Assembly: GCA_050010595.1 (NCBI GenBank)
Contig: JBEKKS010000012.1
Coordinates: 14,875 to 78,874, forward strand
Source of the DNA: Palsa-513 sp050010595
GTDB lineage: Bacteria; Actinomycetota; Thermoleophilia; Solirubrobacterales; Solirubrobacteraceae
DNA length: 64,000 nucleotides
Direction of reading: 5' to 3'
The notes beneath the pieces were generated by a model. The model did no database searches. It was given only the letters and a program-made list of their open reading frames with translations, and had not been told where the DNA came from. Numbering within the stretch: position 1 is the stretch's first letter; each line of letters begins with the position of its first letter. Shown piece after piece: positions 56,478-64,000 of this stretch. The position numbers were made by a program, and so were the translations under genes.

Positions 56478-57020
56478 ATGCACGACACCGCCACCCAGTC
56501 GCTCGCGGAGTCGCTCGCAGCCACGATCGTGGTCGACGAGAACGGACTCGGGAATATTTGGCCCGTGTTCGGTAACTCGGCGCTGTTCACGCGCGTCATC
56601 GATGCTCTGGCCGAGCCGCTGCGAGGCAGCGTCGAGAAGGTTGCCGGCATCGAGTCGCGTGGCTTCGTGCTGGGAGCGGCGGTCGCTGGGCACCTCGGCA
56701 TCGGCTTCGTCGCGATTCGCAAGAGCGACGGCCTCTACCCGGGCGCGACGCTAAGCGCTCGCGCCGACTCCGACTACCGGGGCCATCAGCATGTTTTTCG
56801 CCTGCAGCGTGCCGCTGTAAGCGAAGGCGAGCGGATCGCGCTTGTCGATGACTGGTTCGAGACGGGGAGCCAAGGGTTGATCGGCAAGCGGCTGCTCGAG
56901 GACGCGGGGGCGGTCTACGCGGGGGCGAGCATCATCGTTGACCAGCTCAGCGATGATCGGCGGGCGGCGCTCGCTCCGTGCCATTCGCTGATGGCCTCGA
57001 CTGCGCTGATTCGATACTAG
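56478..57020 (+). CDS. Type I phosphoribosyltransferase family protein
   Basis: 180 residues. The fold is adenine-phosphoribosyltransferase-like: VEKVAGIESRGFVLGAAVAG, VAIRKSDGLYPG and the PRPP-loop segment RIALVDDWFETGSQGLIGKR. The PRPP motif is altered: DDWFETGSQ instead of DDxxxTGxT. Substrate is therefore unclear; a purine base or a non-nucleotide role are both possible. It ends 14 bp before a probable M24 peptidase gene, suggesting co-transcription. Confidence 0.82.
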   Translation: MHDTATQSLAESLAATIVVDENGLGNIWPVFGNSALFTRVIDALAEPLRGSVEKVAGIESRGFVLGAAVAGHLGIGFVAIRKSDGLYPGATLSARADSDYRGHQHVFRLQRAAVSEGERIALVDDWFETGSQGLIGKRLLEDAGAVYAGASIIVDQLSDDRRAALAPCHSLMASTALIRY

Positions 57021-57034
57021 GCAGCGCGCCGCAG

Positions 57035-58189
57035 GTGCCCGCTGTGGACGTGCTGATCTTTGGTGACACCGAGACCTCGGCGACGCTGCGCCACGAGCTG
57101 CCGCTCGCAATCGCGGACCCGTTCCTCTACGTCGAGGCAAACGGTCGGCGAGCCGCACTGACGCATGTGATCGACGAGCAGCGGATCGCCGCTGTCGCCC
57201 CAGAGGTCGAGCTGCTGCTCGAGGACAGCTTCGGGCGCGACGAGCTGGTTGCCCAAGGACGGTCCTGGCGGGAGATCGAGCGTGAGCTATGCCTCCGCGC
57301 CGTGACTGCGCTCGGCGTTCGCGAAGCCCACGTTCCGTCCGAGTTCCCAATCGCGCTCGCCGATCACCTGCGAGCGGCGGGGATCCTCCTGACGCCAGAC
57401 GAGCCGCTCTTCGAAGAACGTCGCCGCCGCAAGACGCCCGCGGAGCTTGCCGGGATCCGCCGCGCCGCAGACGCCGCACTTGCCGCGCTCGCCGAGGCGG
57501 CGAGCTTGCTGCGTGCGGCATCGATCGTCGACGAGAACCTCGTCTACGACGGTGCGCCGCTGACGTCCGAGCTCGTCCGCGAGCGCATGCGTGAGGTATG
57601 CGCTCGGGCCGGGGCGCTCGCCTCGCCTGAGGTCATGGTGCGTCCTGTGCGCCCGAGGCTCGGGAGCGTTCACGATCCAGGGAGCGGACAGCTACCGGCG
57701 CACACGCCGATCGAGATCGACTTGTGGCCGCGCGATGACGCCTCGAGCTGTTGGGCCGACATGACCCGCACGTTCGTCTGCGGAGCGGTCAGCGACGCGA
57801 TCGCCGAGCTGCACGCGCTCGTGCTCGAGGCGCACCGCCGGGCTTGCGGCGCGACGCAGGCTGGCGTCACAGGCGCCGCGCTCTACGCCGTGGCGTGCGA
57901 TGTGTTCGAGCGGGCCGGCCATCCGACGCCGCGAACGAAGAGGCCCGACGAGGCCTTGCGCGAGGGCTTCTTCTTCGCGCTTGGCCACGGCGTCGGTCTT
58001 GCCGTTCACGAGTCGCCGATCATCGGGCGGACCGGTACCGACACGTTGATCGCGGGCGATGTGATCGCGCTCGAGCCGGGCACCTACGTGGAGGGCCTCG
58101 GCGGCGCGCGCGTCGAGGACCTGCTCGTGGTGACCGAGGACGGCTACGAGAACCTCACGCGTGCGTTCCCGTACGGCCTCGCGCCCTAA
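57035..58189 (+). CDS. M24-family metallopeptidase (Xaa-Pro aminopeptidase-like)
   Basis: About 384 residues; GTG 57035 or GTG 57044 are possible starts, the latter better spaced from GCAGG. The pita-bread metal ligands are present: Asp in EIDLWPRD, Asp in WADMTRTFV, His in FALGHGVGLAVHESP, Glu in IALEPGTYVEG and Glu in ARVEDLLVV. The N-terminal 140 residues are the usual creatinase-type domain. Probable dipeptidase or creatinase-like amidohydrolase; substrate unknown. Its last 4 bp overlap the convergent dioxygenase gene. Confidence 0.88.
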   Translation: MPAVDVLIFGDTETSATLRHELPLAIADPFLYVEANGRRAALTHVIDEQRIAAVAPEVELLLEDSFGRDELVAQGRSWREIERELCLRAVTALGVREAHVPSEFPIALADHLRAAGILLTPDEPLFEERRRRKTPAELAGIRRAADAALAALAEAASLLRAASIVDENLVYDGAPLTSELVRERMREVCARAGALASPEVMVRPVRPRLGSVHDPGSGQLPAHTPIEIDLWPRDDASSCWADMTRTFVCGAVSDAIAELHALVLEAHRRACGATQAGVTGAALYAVACDVFERAGHPTPRTKRPDEALREGFFFALGHGVGLAVHESPIIGRTGTDTLIAGDVIALEPGTYVEGLGGARVEDLLVVTEDGYENLTRAFPYGLAP

Positions 58190-59130
58190 GCGTCCTGTCC
58201 GACTGGCGGCGTTCCATACGTGTGGAAGCTCGGCGTCGTCGGGTTACCCCACGCCTGCCCCTTGGCGCGCTCGCCCTCGGTCCAGACGACCACCGGCTCA
58301 TCGGGCGCGTAGACGAACCGTCCGCCGCTCGTCACCTCGACGCGATTGCCGCCCGGCTCGATGCCGTACAGGAAGAACCCCTGCGCGATCGCGTGCTTTG
58401 ACGGGGCAACCTCGATTTCGATCCCGGCGTCGCGCCAGATGTCGGCTGCACGCAGACACTCCTCGCGTGTGTCCACCCACAGAGCGACGTGGTGCAGTCG
58501 TCCCTGCGCTCCGAGGGCGTCCCGCGTGTAGATGAGCTCGTGCGCCGCGATCGTCGCGCTCATCCAGGCGCCTGCCTCGCTGCCGTCGTCGAGCTCGATT
58601 CGCTCGTAGAGGCGGTAGTCGAGTCGTTGCACGCAGAACTCACGATTTGCCCGAACGTCGAGCGCAAGGAGGTTGATGTGGTCGAGCCGCTTGACGGCGC
58701 AGCCCCGACCCGTGTAGCGGCCGGGCACGTTCTTGTGGAACGGCGTCAGGTCAGCTGGTGGGACGTAGCGCTCGGACTCGTAGTAGAGCTCGAAGACGTG
58801 CCCGTCGGGATCGGTGAAGCGGTAGCTCGGTCCGCGGCCACGATCCCCGTCGTTCCAGCCGATGCCGAGGCCGCTGTCGGCCACCAGCGCGACGCGGCGT
58901 GCGAGTGCCTCCGGACTGGCGGCACGCAGTCCGAGCACGCCCATCCCCGAAGTGGTCGATTCGGTCAGCTTGAGCGACCACGGCTGGTAGTCGCCCCAAC
59001 CGCGCAGGTATGCCGAGTTGCCTTCCTGGTGCTCGATCTCCATGCCCATGATCTCGACGAAGAAGCGAAGGCTCTCTTCGCCTTTGGGCGTGTACATCTC
59101 GACGGGCCCTAGATGCGCGAGGTCGCTCAT
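58186..59130 (-). CDS. VOC-type extradiol ring-cleavage dioxygenase
   Basis: 314 residues, two VOC modules, as in catechol 2,3-dioxygenases. The 2-His-1-Glu iron ligands are RLDHINLLALDV (His), GRLHHVALWVD (His) and GGNRVEVTSGG (Glu). N-terminal module: HLGPVEMYTPKGEESLRFFV. YRFTDPDGHVFELYYE separates the modules. It should cleave a catecholic ring meta to the hydroxyls. It is the last gene of a five-gene overlapping operon; its ATG overlaps the aldolase stop (ATGA). Confidence 0.92.
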   Translation of the reverse strand: MSDLAHLGPVEMYTPKGEESLRFFVEIMGMEIEHQEGNSAYLRGWGDYQPWSLKLTESTTSGMGVLGLRAASPEALARRVALVADSGLGIGWNDGDRGRGPSYRFTDPDGHVFELYYESERYVPPADLTPFHKNVPGRYTGRGCAVKRLDHINLLALDVRANREFCVQRLDYRLYERIELDDGSEAGAWMSATIAAHELIYTRDALGAQGRLHHVALWVDTREECLRAADIWRDAGIEIEVAPSKHAIAQGFFLYGIEPGGNRVEVTSGGRFVYAPDEPVVVWTEGERAKGQAWGNPTTPSFHTYGTPPVGQDA

Positions 59131-59768
59131 GCTCCGCCGGCCTCCTCCACGACGGCCCGCAGGCCGTCGAGGTCGTATGAGATCGCGCCATCCCGCAGCT
59201 TGGCCCGCTTCTCCCGCTCGCGCTGCTCGCGCGCCAGCGAGGCCTCGAGTACGAGCTGGGAGCGCTCTTTGCCGACTACCGTCGCGCCGTCTGCGTCTAG
59301 CACGATCAGGTCGCCTGGCCGGATCAGTTGTCCACCGACGGTGACCGGTATGTCAAGCTCGCCGACGATCGTCTTGGTCGCCCCGCGCGAGCGCGTCCAC
59401 CGGGTCCAGACCGGCAAGCCCATCGCGAGCAGCTCCTCGCTGTCGCGGATCGCGGCGTCGTTCAGGATCGCCGCCGCACCGTGTACCTGCGCCTGCGTCG
59501 CGAGCAGCTCGCCGATCAGCGCGACCGGCGCCGGTTCGGGCATCGTCAGGACGAGCACCTCCCCGGGTTGCAGGCGCGACATCGCGGCGTGCACCATGAG
59601 GTTGTCGCCTTGGCCGCAGCGCACGGTTCGCGCGGGACCGCAGCACCGCGAGCCGGGCACGAGCTGGACTAGGTCCGCGTCGATCAACCCCTCTCGGCCG
59701 GCGGCTTCGTAGACAGTCGCCGTGCCGAGCCGCGCAAGCCCGGCTGTGACATCCCCCGGGTCGCTCAC
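59127..59768 (-). CDS. RraA-family aldolase, LigK/GalC-like
   Basis: 213 residues, GTG start at 59768 overlapping the GalB-like stop. LARLGTATVYEAAGREGLID, GSRCCGPARTVRCGQGDNLM, AAILNDAAIRDSEELLAMGL (with the metal-proximal Arg-Asp) and GDLIVLDADGATVVGKERS match 4-carboxy-4-hydroxy-2-oxoadipate aldolase/oxaloacetate decarboxylase. It splits CHA into pyruvate and oxaloacetate. The preceding gene supplies the matching hydratase, which supports this role over plain RraA. Confidence 0.88.
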   Translation of the reverse strand: MSDPGDVTAGLARLGTATVYEAAGREGLIDADLVQLVPGSRCCGPARTVRCGQGDNLMVHAAMSRLQPGEVLVLTMPEPAPVALIGELLATQAQVHGAAAILNDAAIRDSEELLAMGLPVWTRWTRSRGATKTIVGELDIPVTVGGQLIRPGDLIVLDADGATVVGKERSQLVLEASLAREQREREKRAKLRDGAISYDLDGLRAVVEEAGGA

Positions 59769-60478
59769 AGCTCCTGCACCACCTCGGGCGTGATCCGCTG
59801 GAAGGATTCGGCATAGCGAATCGCCTGATCGCCGCCGACGCGTCGCGCGTGGTTGCCGCGTTGCTCCCCGCGCTGGGCGTAGTAGGTCTGCAGGTACTGC
59901 TGGGCGCGCATCTCGGCCATCGCTGCGAGCTTCTGGTCCCACACGGACGTGATGTCGACGTGGACCGTCGGGCGGAAGTTGCACAGCTCAGGCTGGTGGG
60001 GCTCGAAGAGGAAGAACTGGGGTGGCTTGATCGTCGCAAACGCGCTCGGGACGCCGGCACCGGCGGCGAGGCTTCGCGCACGGTTGACCGCGGCGTATGC
60101 GACAGGATGGTCCGGGTTGAAGGGATCGGTGTCCGTGTGGGTGATCAGGACGTCGGGGGCGAACTCGCGGATCGCCTCGGTGATGTCGAGCAGGTTGGCC
60201 CTGTCGATGTCCAGTGGGTAGTCACCGAGATCGAGGCAGCGGAACGACGCTCCGAGGTGCGCGGCCGCCCTTTCTGCCTCGCCATGCCGGATCAGCTTGA
60301 CGTTGTCGAGCGTCTGGCCCTCGTCCTTCCACAGCTCGCCGGACTCGCCGCGCTCGCCGTAGGAGAGGGCGATCACCTCCGCGACGCCACCTGCCGCAAC
60401 GGCTTTGGCGACCACGCCGCCGGCGCGCCAGACGAAGTCGGCTGAGTGGGCGCCGACCACCTGCACTCGGCGGCTCAC
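59765..60478 (-). CDS. 4-oxalomesaconate hydratase-like protein (GalB, PIG-L family)
   Basis: 237 residues of the PIG-L/LmbE fold with the GalB hallmark VVGAHSADFVWRAGG in place of the usual AHPDDE, then ALSYGERGESGELWKDEGQT and CLDLGDYPLDIDRANLLDIT, closely matching GalB proteins that I recall. ITHTDTDPFNPDHPVAY supplies the distal zinc His. It hydrates 4-oxalomesaconate to CHA, the substrate of the next enzyme. GTG start; both ends overlap neighbours by 4 nt. Confidence 0.9.
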   Translation of the reverse strand: MSRRVQVVGAHSADFVWRAGGVVAKAVAAGGVAEVIALSYGERGESGELWKDEGQTLDNVKLIRHGEAERAAAHLGASFRCLDLGDYPLDIDRANLLDITEAIREFAPDVLITHTDTDPFNPDHPVAYAAVNRARSLAAGAGVPSAFATIKPPQFFLFEPHQPELCNFRPTVHVDITSVWDQKLAAMAEMRAQQYLQTYYAQRGEQRGNHARRVGGDQAIRYAESFQRITPEVVQEL

Positions 60479-61434
60479 GCGACCCCTGCCACTCGCCGGG
60501 TGTTGTGCACGGCCATCATCCGTATCTCCTCGTCACTGAAGCCGGCCGCAAAGAACTGATCGGCCATCAGCGCCAGACCATCTTCGACCGGGGGATTGAA
60601 CACCTGGCCGAGATCGCTGGCCCAGACGGTGCTCTCGGCGCCGACGGCACGGGTCGCTGCGAATACCTGCTCCCAGGTGCACTTCCCGGTGTGGGCTGTC
60701 GTGAAGACACGCTCCATCAGGGCGCCGCGAGCTGCGAGCCGCTGCTGCTCCGCGGGCGCGATCGCCTGCGAGGGGAACTCCGGATGCGTCACGACGATCG
60801 TCCTCACGCCCGCATCGAGCGCCGCATCGACGACCGCGAAGATCTCGGTCTTCGAGAGGTGGCCGGTGGCGAGCACGAGATCGTGACGTGCGATCACCTC
60901 GAGGACCGCCAAGAGCGCCGCCGTCGGCGCCCCGCTGTCGTCGATCACCGCCACAGCCCGCGGCTTGACGCCGGCAGCGCGCAGCTCGAGCTCGAATCGA
61001 ACCCAGACCGGCACCTTGCCATCCGGGTCTGTTGCCTCCACCTCGGCGTGCTCGCCGATGGCGCTGACCGTTGGCATCCAGACGATCCGTGCGCCCTGGC
61101 GGGCGGCTACCTCAACCGCCGTCGGATTGAGGCCGCCGACGCTGTCGTTGAGCACGATCGCGCCCAGCGCGACGACACCGGCTGATGCGGCCGTGACGAC
61201 TGCTGCGCGCTCCGCGGTCGCGGTGTAGTGCGACTTCAGCGTGAAGCCGGCCAGCCCCAGCTCGCCGAAGCGTTGCGCGAGCTCGAGGTCCGTGATGCGG
61301 CGCGGCGCGAAGTCGGGACCGACGTGAACGTGCGGATCGAAGCCGCCCCGCACGGCATCGCGCGCTCGATCGGATGGCGCCAAGCTCCCTCCCTGCATCA
61401 CGCGGATGCTAGGACATCGCGCGAGACTGCTCAC
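60475..61434 (-). CDS. DUF6282 family amidohydrolase-like protein
   Basis: 319 residues from GTG 61434, overlapping the upstream stop (GTGA); ATG 61398 is an alternative. GGFDPHVHVGPDFAPRRITD is a metal-site-like His pair; FGELGLAGFTLKSHYTATAE, VLATGHLSKTEIFAVVD, TIVVTHPEFPSQAIAPAEQQ and VWASDLGQVFNPPVEDG give the TIM-barrel metal ligands. It may hydrolyse a lactone or amide within the aromatic pathway; no reaction is assigned to the family that I know of. Confidence 0.85.
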   Translation of the reverse strand: MSSLARCPSIRVMQGGSLAPSDRARDAVRGGFDPHVHVGPDFAPRRITDLELAQRFGELGLAGFTLKSHYTATAERAAVVTAASAGVVALGAIVLNDSVGGLNPTAVEVAARQGARIVWMPTVSAIGEHAEVEATDPDGKVPVWVRFELELRAAGVKPRAVAVIDDSGAPTAALLAVLEVIARHDLVLATGHLSKTEIFAVVDAALDAGVRTIVVTHPEFPSQAIAPAEQQRLAARGALMERVFTTAHTGKCTWEQVFAATRAVGAESTVWASDLGQVFNPPVEDGLALMADQFFAAGFSDEEIRMMAVHNTRRVAGVA

Positions 61435-62834
61435 GCCACCGGCGCGGACTCTCCCAGCAGGTAGCGGACAACGTCACCGGCGCTGTAAGGGCCTCCATCG
61501 GGGGAGAGCACGGCGGCAAGGGCGCAGGCGTCGTCGCCGAGCGTCACGACCGCCGGCTCGACGCCGTAGCCGTTGCGATGTTGGGGAACGCCCGCACCCG
61601 CCATCAGTGCGTTGCACAAGCAGACGCGTCCCACCGTGTCCTCTGCCTGACCTCCCTTTGCGAGGTAGTCATTGATTGGCTCGGCCGGGCAGCGGTAGCC
61701 GACCGTGCCATCGTCCTTGCGGTAGAGCGTCGTCAGGTAACTGAGGTCGCAGCGCCGCTCACGCGCCTCGTAAATCGCAAGATCACCGACGGTGCCCGCC
61801 ACCTTGGCGACCTTGAACGGGTACCCGGTCGGTGACGCGACCGGATCGGTGCGTACCTCGAGTCGCCCAGCGGCCGCTTGCTCGCGCGCGATTCGCTTGA
61901 GTCTGGGGTCGAGCCCCGATTCCTCGCAGAGGGCAAACGCCGTACCGACCTGGATGCCCGCGGCTCCCTCGTCGAGCGCTTCACGCAGCTTCTCCGGATG
62001 GGCGTAGCCGCCGGCCAGCCAGAACGGGATGCCGAGCTCACGCAGGCGCTCGAAGTCGACATCGTCGCGCGGACCGTAGATCGGCTCGCCGGTCGCGCTG
62101 ACCTGCAGGCGGCCGCGTGGCGGCGCGTTGTGGCCGCCGGCGATCGGACGTTCGATGACAAACCCGGACGGACGGCCGGTGTCGCTGCGCGCGAGATAGG
62201 CGGCGAGGACGTGTGAGCCGATGATCGCGATGAATCGCGGTCGCGTGATCGGGGTATGCGGCTCGGGTACGACGCTGCGCGGATCGAACGCGACCTTGAA
62301 GTCATCGCCGGGATTGGCGCCCGCGACCGCAAGCGGAAGCTCGACCGGACCCTGGGCGGCAAGCGCATCCAGGGCTCCGGGGATGTTGACCGGTATCCCC
62401 GCGCCCATCAGCACCCAGTCGACCCCGGCCAGCATCGCGCCGTAAAGCGCCGGGAGCGTGGGGATCTGAATCTTCTCGAGCATGTTGATGCCGACCTGCC
62501 CGTCGTGGCCCTCCTTCGCGAGATAGACCTCGACGAAGTTGGCGGCGACCGTCAGCTCGAGAAACTGGCGGCTCGAAACCTGCCGGGGGACCGGCGCGGA
62601 GCGGTAGCTACCGTCGGCGTGCCGGCCGTCCGCGCGGAAGTAGCGCTCCAGCACTCGGGCGGCGAGTCCCTCATCCGGGAAAGCCGCTAGCGCGCGCCGC
62701 CGGTGCCCGCCCGGGTCGCCGTCCTGCAAGCCGCGGGCGAGCACGAGCGCGAGTGCGGTCCCCGCGACGACGCCGAGCTGTCCCAGGCGCGATACGGCGG
62801 AGGCAAGCCGCCAGTCGGACACGGCCACGCCCAT
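61431..62834 (-). CDS. Nitronate monooxygenase-like FMN enzyme, start codon unclear
   Basis: 467 residues from ATG 62834, but the conserved FMN-site sequence TNYRVIQGGMGVAVSDW begins upstream of that ATG in the same frame. Between 62834 and the stop codon at 62940 there is no ATG, GTG or TTG; only ATT at 62870 or CTG at 62894 could start it. Other motifs: LGQLGVVAGTALALVLARGL, AGGYAHPEKLREALDEGAAG, GIQVGTAFALCEESG, CLCNALMAGAGVPQHRN. Longer than simple nitronate monooxygenases. First gene of the operon; substrate unknown. Confidence 0.85.
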   Translation of the reverse strand: MGVAVSDWRLASAVSRLGQLGVVAGTALALVLARGLQDGDPGGHRRRALAAFPDEGLAARVLERYFRADGRHADGSYRSAPVPRQVSSRQFLELTVAANFVEVYLAKEGHDGQVGINMLEKIQIPTLPALYGAMLAGVDWVLMGAGIPVNIPGALDALAAQGPVELPLAVAGANPGDDFKVAFDPRSVVPEPHTPITRPRFIAIIGSHVLAAYLARSDTGRPSGFVIERPIAGGHNAPPRGRLQVSATGEPIYGPRDDVDFERLRELGIPFWLAGGYAHPEKLREALDEGAAGIQVGTAFALCEESGLDPRLKRIAREQAAAGRLEVRTDPVASPTGYPFKVAKVAGTVGDLAIYEARERRCDLSYLTTLYRKDDGTVGYRCPAEPINDYLAKGGQAEDTVGRVCLCNALMAGAGVPQHRNGYGVEPAVVTLGDDACALAAVLSPDGGPYSAGDVVRYLLGESAPVA

Positions 62835-63246
62835 GCCCCCCTGGATAACCCGATAGTTCGTTCCGGAAATGGTGGCTCGAACGTAGCCGTGCAGGCCGTG
62901 GAGATCTTCCGTGCGCTCTGCGGAGCCCGGGTCGGGAAACTACGGAACCTGTGCCGTCCGCGCGACGCAGGGGCGCGGATCGACTGCGACCCGGATACAG
63001 TGCCCGAGCGGATCGGCGAGAACGGGCCGCGCGCGACGACGCTGATCACGGAGCTCGGCATCGCCCCTCCGCGGCGCTGGGATCCGACGGCCTTGTAGAC
63101 CCGGCCTGAGGCGTCCAGAACGTCCAAATTACGGGGAGCGTGTGACCGCCGACGAAGCAATCGCATACGCCCACACTGTGATGAAGCAGATGGCTCGAAG
63201 CCCTTGCTCTGCTCGCCGACCTGTCGGACGGCTCTAGTCCACGACG
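62835..63246. other. Gap with possible gene remnants
   Basis: About 410 bp without a convincing gene apart from the 5' coding of the nitronate-monooxygenase-like protein (to about 62894). On the plus strand, 62889-63098 is a 69-codon stretch with coding-like third positions ending GIAPPRRWDPTAL. A second short frame around 63124-63237 reads YGERVTADEAIAYAHTVMKQ, where DEAIAYA resembles the tail of large LuxR/AfsR-type regulators. Neither has a start of its own or a full domain, so they look like decayed coding sequence. Promoter elements for the flanking minus-strand operon must lie here too. Confidence 0.35.
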
Positions 63247-63759
63247 CTAGGGTGTCGAGTCGACCAGCCCGTGGCAGTTCCACGTGCCCGTGAGCGCGGT
63301 GGACCCACTCAGCGCGCCCTTGGCGGAGGCGAACGTGCCGCTCGCCGGGATCGAGCCCTTCACCGACACCGAGTCGACCGAGGCGAGCACCTTGCCGCCG
63401 TAGTCTGCCGTAACCGTATCGATCTTCAGCGCGCCGTCGGTCACGAGCGAGAGCTGGAACTGTGGTAGCCCGTTGTTGGCGCTGACCTTCGCGACTATCC
63501 AACCGAGCGTGAGCGAAAGCGGCATGTTGGCTCCTGGATCCTTCTGGCAGGTTCCGCCGCTGAACTTGTAAGTCTTGCCCCCGATCGTCAGCGTCGCGGT
63601 GGCCGGACCGCAGTAGCCAACTTCGGTGTGCCCGTCAACCGATTTGATGGTTGGGATGCAGGCTGAGGCAGCATGGGCCGCTAACGCTGAAGACGACGCA
63701 ACCGCGGCGCTCACGACGGTTGAAGTTGCAATGGCAAGCGCGAGAGCGCGGAGCTTCAT
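63247..63759 (-). CDS. Exported small protein of unknown function
   Basis: 170 residues from ATG 63759, with GAGGAGG 6-7 nt upstream. MKLRALALAIATSTVVSAAV is followed by an ALAAHA cleavage site. The mature domain of about 140 residues has four cysteines (SACIPT, GYCGPA, GTCQKD, WNCHGL) and is beta-rich (TATLTIGGKTYKFSGGTCQK, GKVLASVDSVSVKGSIPASG), similar in layout to small actinobacterial secreted antigens. No function is known. Stand-alone, between the aromatic operon and tRNA-Leu. Confidence 0.78.
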   Translation of the reverse strand: MKLRALALAIATSTVVSAAVASSSALAAHAASACIPTIKSVDGHTEVGYCGPATATLTIGGKTYKFSGGTCQKDPGANMPLSLTLGWIVAKVSANNGLPQFQLSLVTDGALKIDTVTADYGGKVLASVDSVSVKGSIPASGTFASAKGALSGSTALTGTWNCHGLVDSTP

Positions 63760-63945
63760 CTGGGCCTCCTCGTGGGGTGGCAGGAAGCATATCCATCCGA
63801 ATATCGCCGCCTGCGGGCGGCCGCGCTCCACGTCTCGCGCGCGAGCAGGCCGCTGAGCCAGCTTGGGAACTGCCCGCTCGCCGGCAAGCGTCGCGAGCGT
63901 GGGCGCGGCCCGCCCGGCGCCGCGGTCTCACAGGACTTTCCCCAG

Positions 63946-64000
63946 TGCGGATGAGAGGACTCGAACCTCCACAGAGTTACCTCCACACGGACCTGAACCG
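63946..64000 (-). tRNA. tRNA-Leu (anticodon CAG), 5' part outside the window
   Basis: On the minus strand the edge sequence shows the anticodon loop TTCAGGT with anticodon CAG at 63995-63993, closed by CGG/CCG. A long variable arm (GGAG-GTAA-CTCT) marks a class II tRNA. The T-arm is GGAGG-TTCGAGT-CCTCT, and the acceptor strand CATCCGC with discriminator A ends at 63946. CCA is not encoded. The acceptor 5' strand and D-arm are beyond base 64000. Confidence 0.93.

Noticed and set aside
62687..63502. 271-codon minus-strand frame over 62.7-63.5 kb
   Set aside because: Crosses two better-supported genes, Arg/Ser-rich and without any domain.
1..64000. CRISPR array or intact insertion sequence
   Set aside because: No regularly spaced direct repeats with unique spacers and no transposase gene with terminal inverted repeats were seen; the only mobile-type gene is the broken recombinase.

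Overview
The window is a visibly GC-rich bacterial chromosome segment. Its genes are tightly packed, start often at GTG or TTG, and overlap repeatedly by 4 nt (ATGA, GTGA, TTGA). Gene content (DUF1918 and DUF6220 proteins, MocR regulator, TrpB2, PPi-type phosphofructokinase, YkuD L,D-transpeptidase, deazaflavin-free central metabolism) fits Actinomycetota, most likely class Thermoleophilia. That placement is inference from gene style, not from a marker gene.

Layout. 1-3.7 kb is an accessory patch with looser codon use: a large PIN-domain protein running off the left edge, a serine recombinase broken by one missing base, a DHFR-family reductase and a LysR HTH fragment. 3.8-8.8 kb holds two coupled exported proteins, an ECF sigma factor with a coupled membrane partner, and a big polytopic membrane protein. 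8.8-19 kb is metabolic: aguB-aguA (agmatine to putrescine), DUF1918, PEP carboxylase, an amidohydrolase / MalY-like lyase / sulfite-oxidase-like operon facing a flavin reductase, and trpB2. Three tandem 24-bp perfect palindromes close trpB2. 19-22 kb carries two coupled proteins of unknown function (a repeat-rich beta protein and one with a CFI-box-like C-terminus). 22-30 kb has a disaccharide-phosphorylase operon (pgmB-GH65-NTF2-like) with a LacI-type operator, a NagD-like HAD, an L,D-transpeptidase, an HPt protein and a PPi-type PFK.

30-48 kb has a MocR regulator with a self-overlapping operator, a secreted phosphoesterase and lipoprotein, an ArsR-SRPBCC fusion with a palindromic promoter and probable leaderless start, Dps, two tandem exported Cache-like paralogs, a GT39-type membrane transferase, MFS/MerR, a NUDIX protein, and a TPP riboswitch driving thiC plus a membrane ferritin/VIT1 protein. 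48-57 kb has methyltransferases, an arylsulfotransferase divergent from a TauE exporter, and a compact respiratory-looking module: a 57-aa membrane protein, a split diheme cytochrome b and a PEWY-less partner, next to UbiE- and UbiA-like genes.

57-62.9 kb ends in a five-gene, fully overlapping minus-strand operon (nitronate-monooxygenase-like, DUF6282, GalB-like hydratase, RraA/LigK-like aldolase, VOC extradiol dioxygenase). It reads as a lower aromatic-acid pathway yielding pyruvate plus oxaloacetate. The right edge has an exported small protein and the 3' part of tRNA-Leu(CAG).
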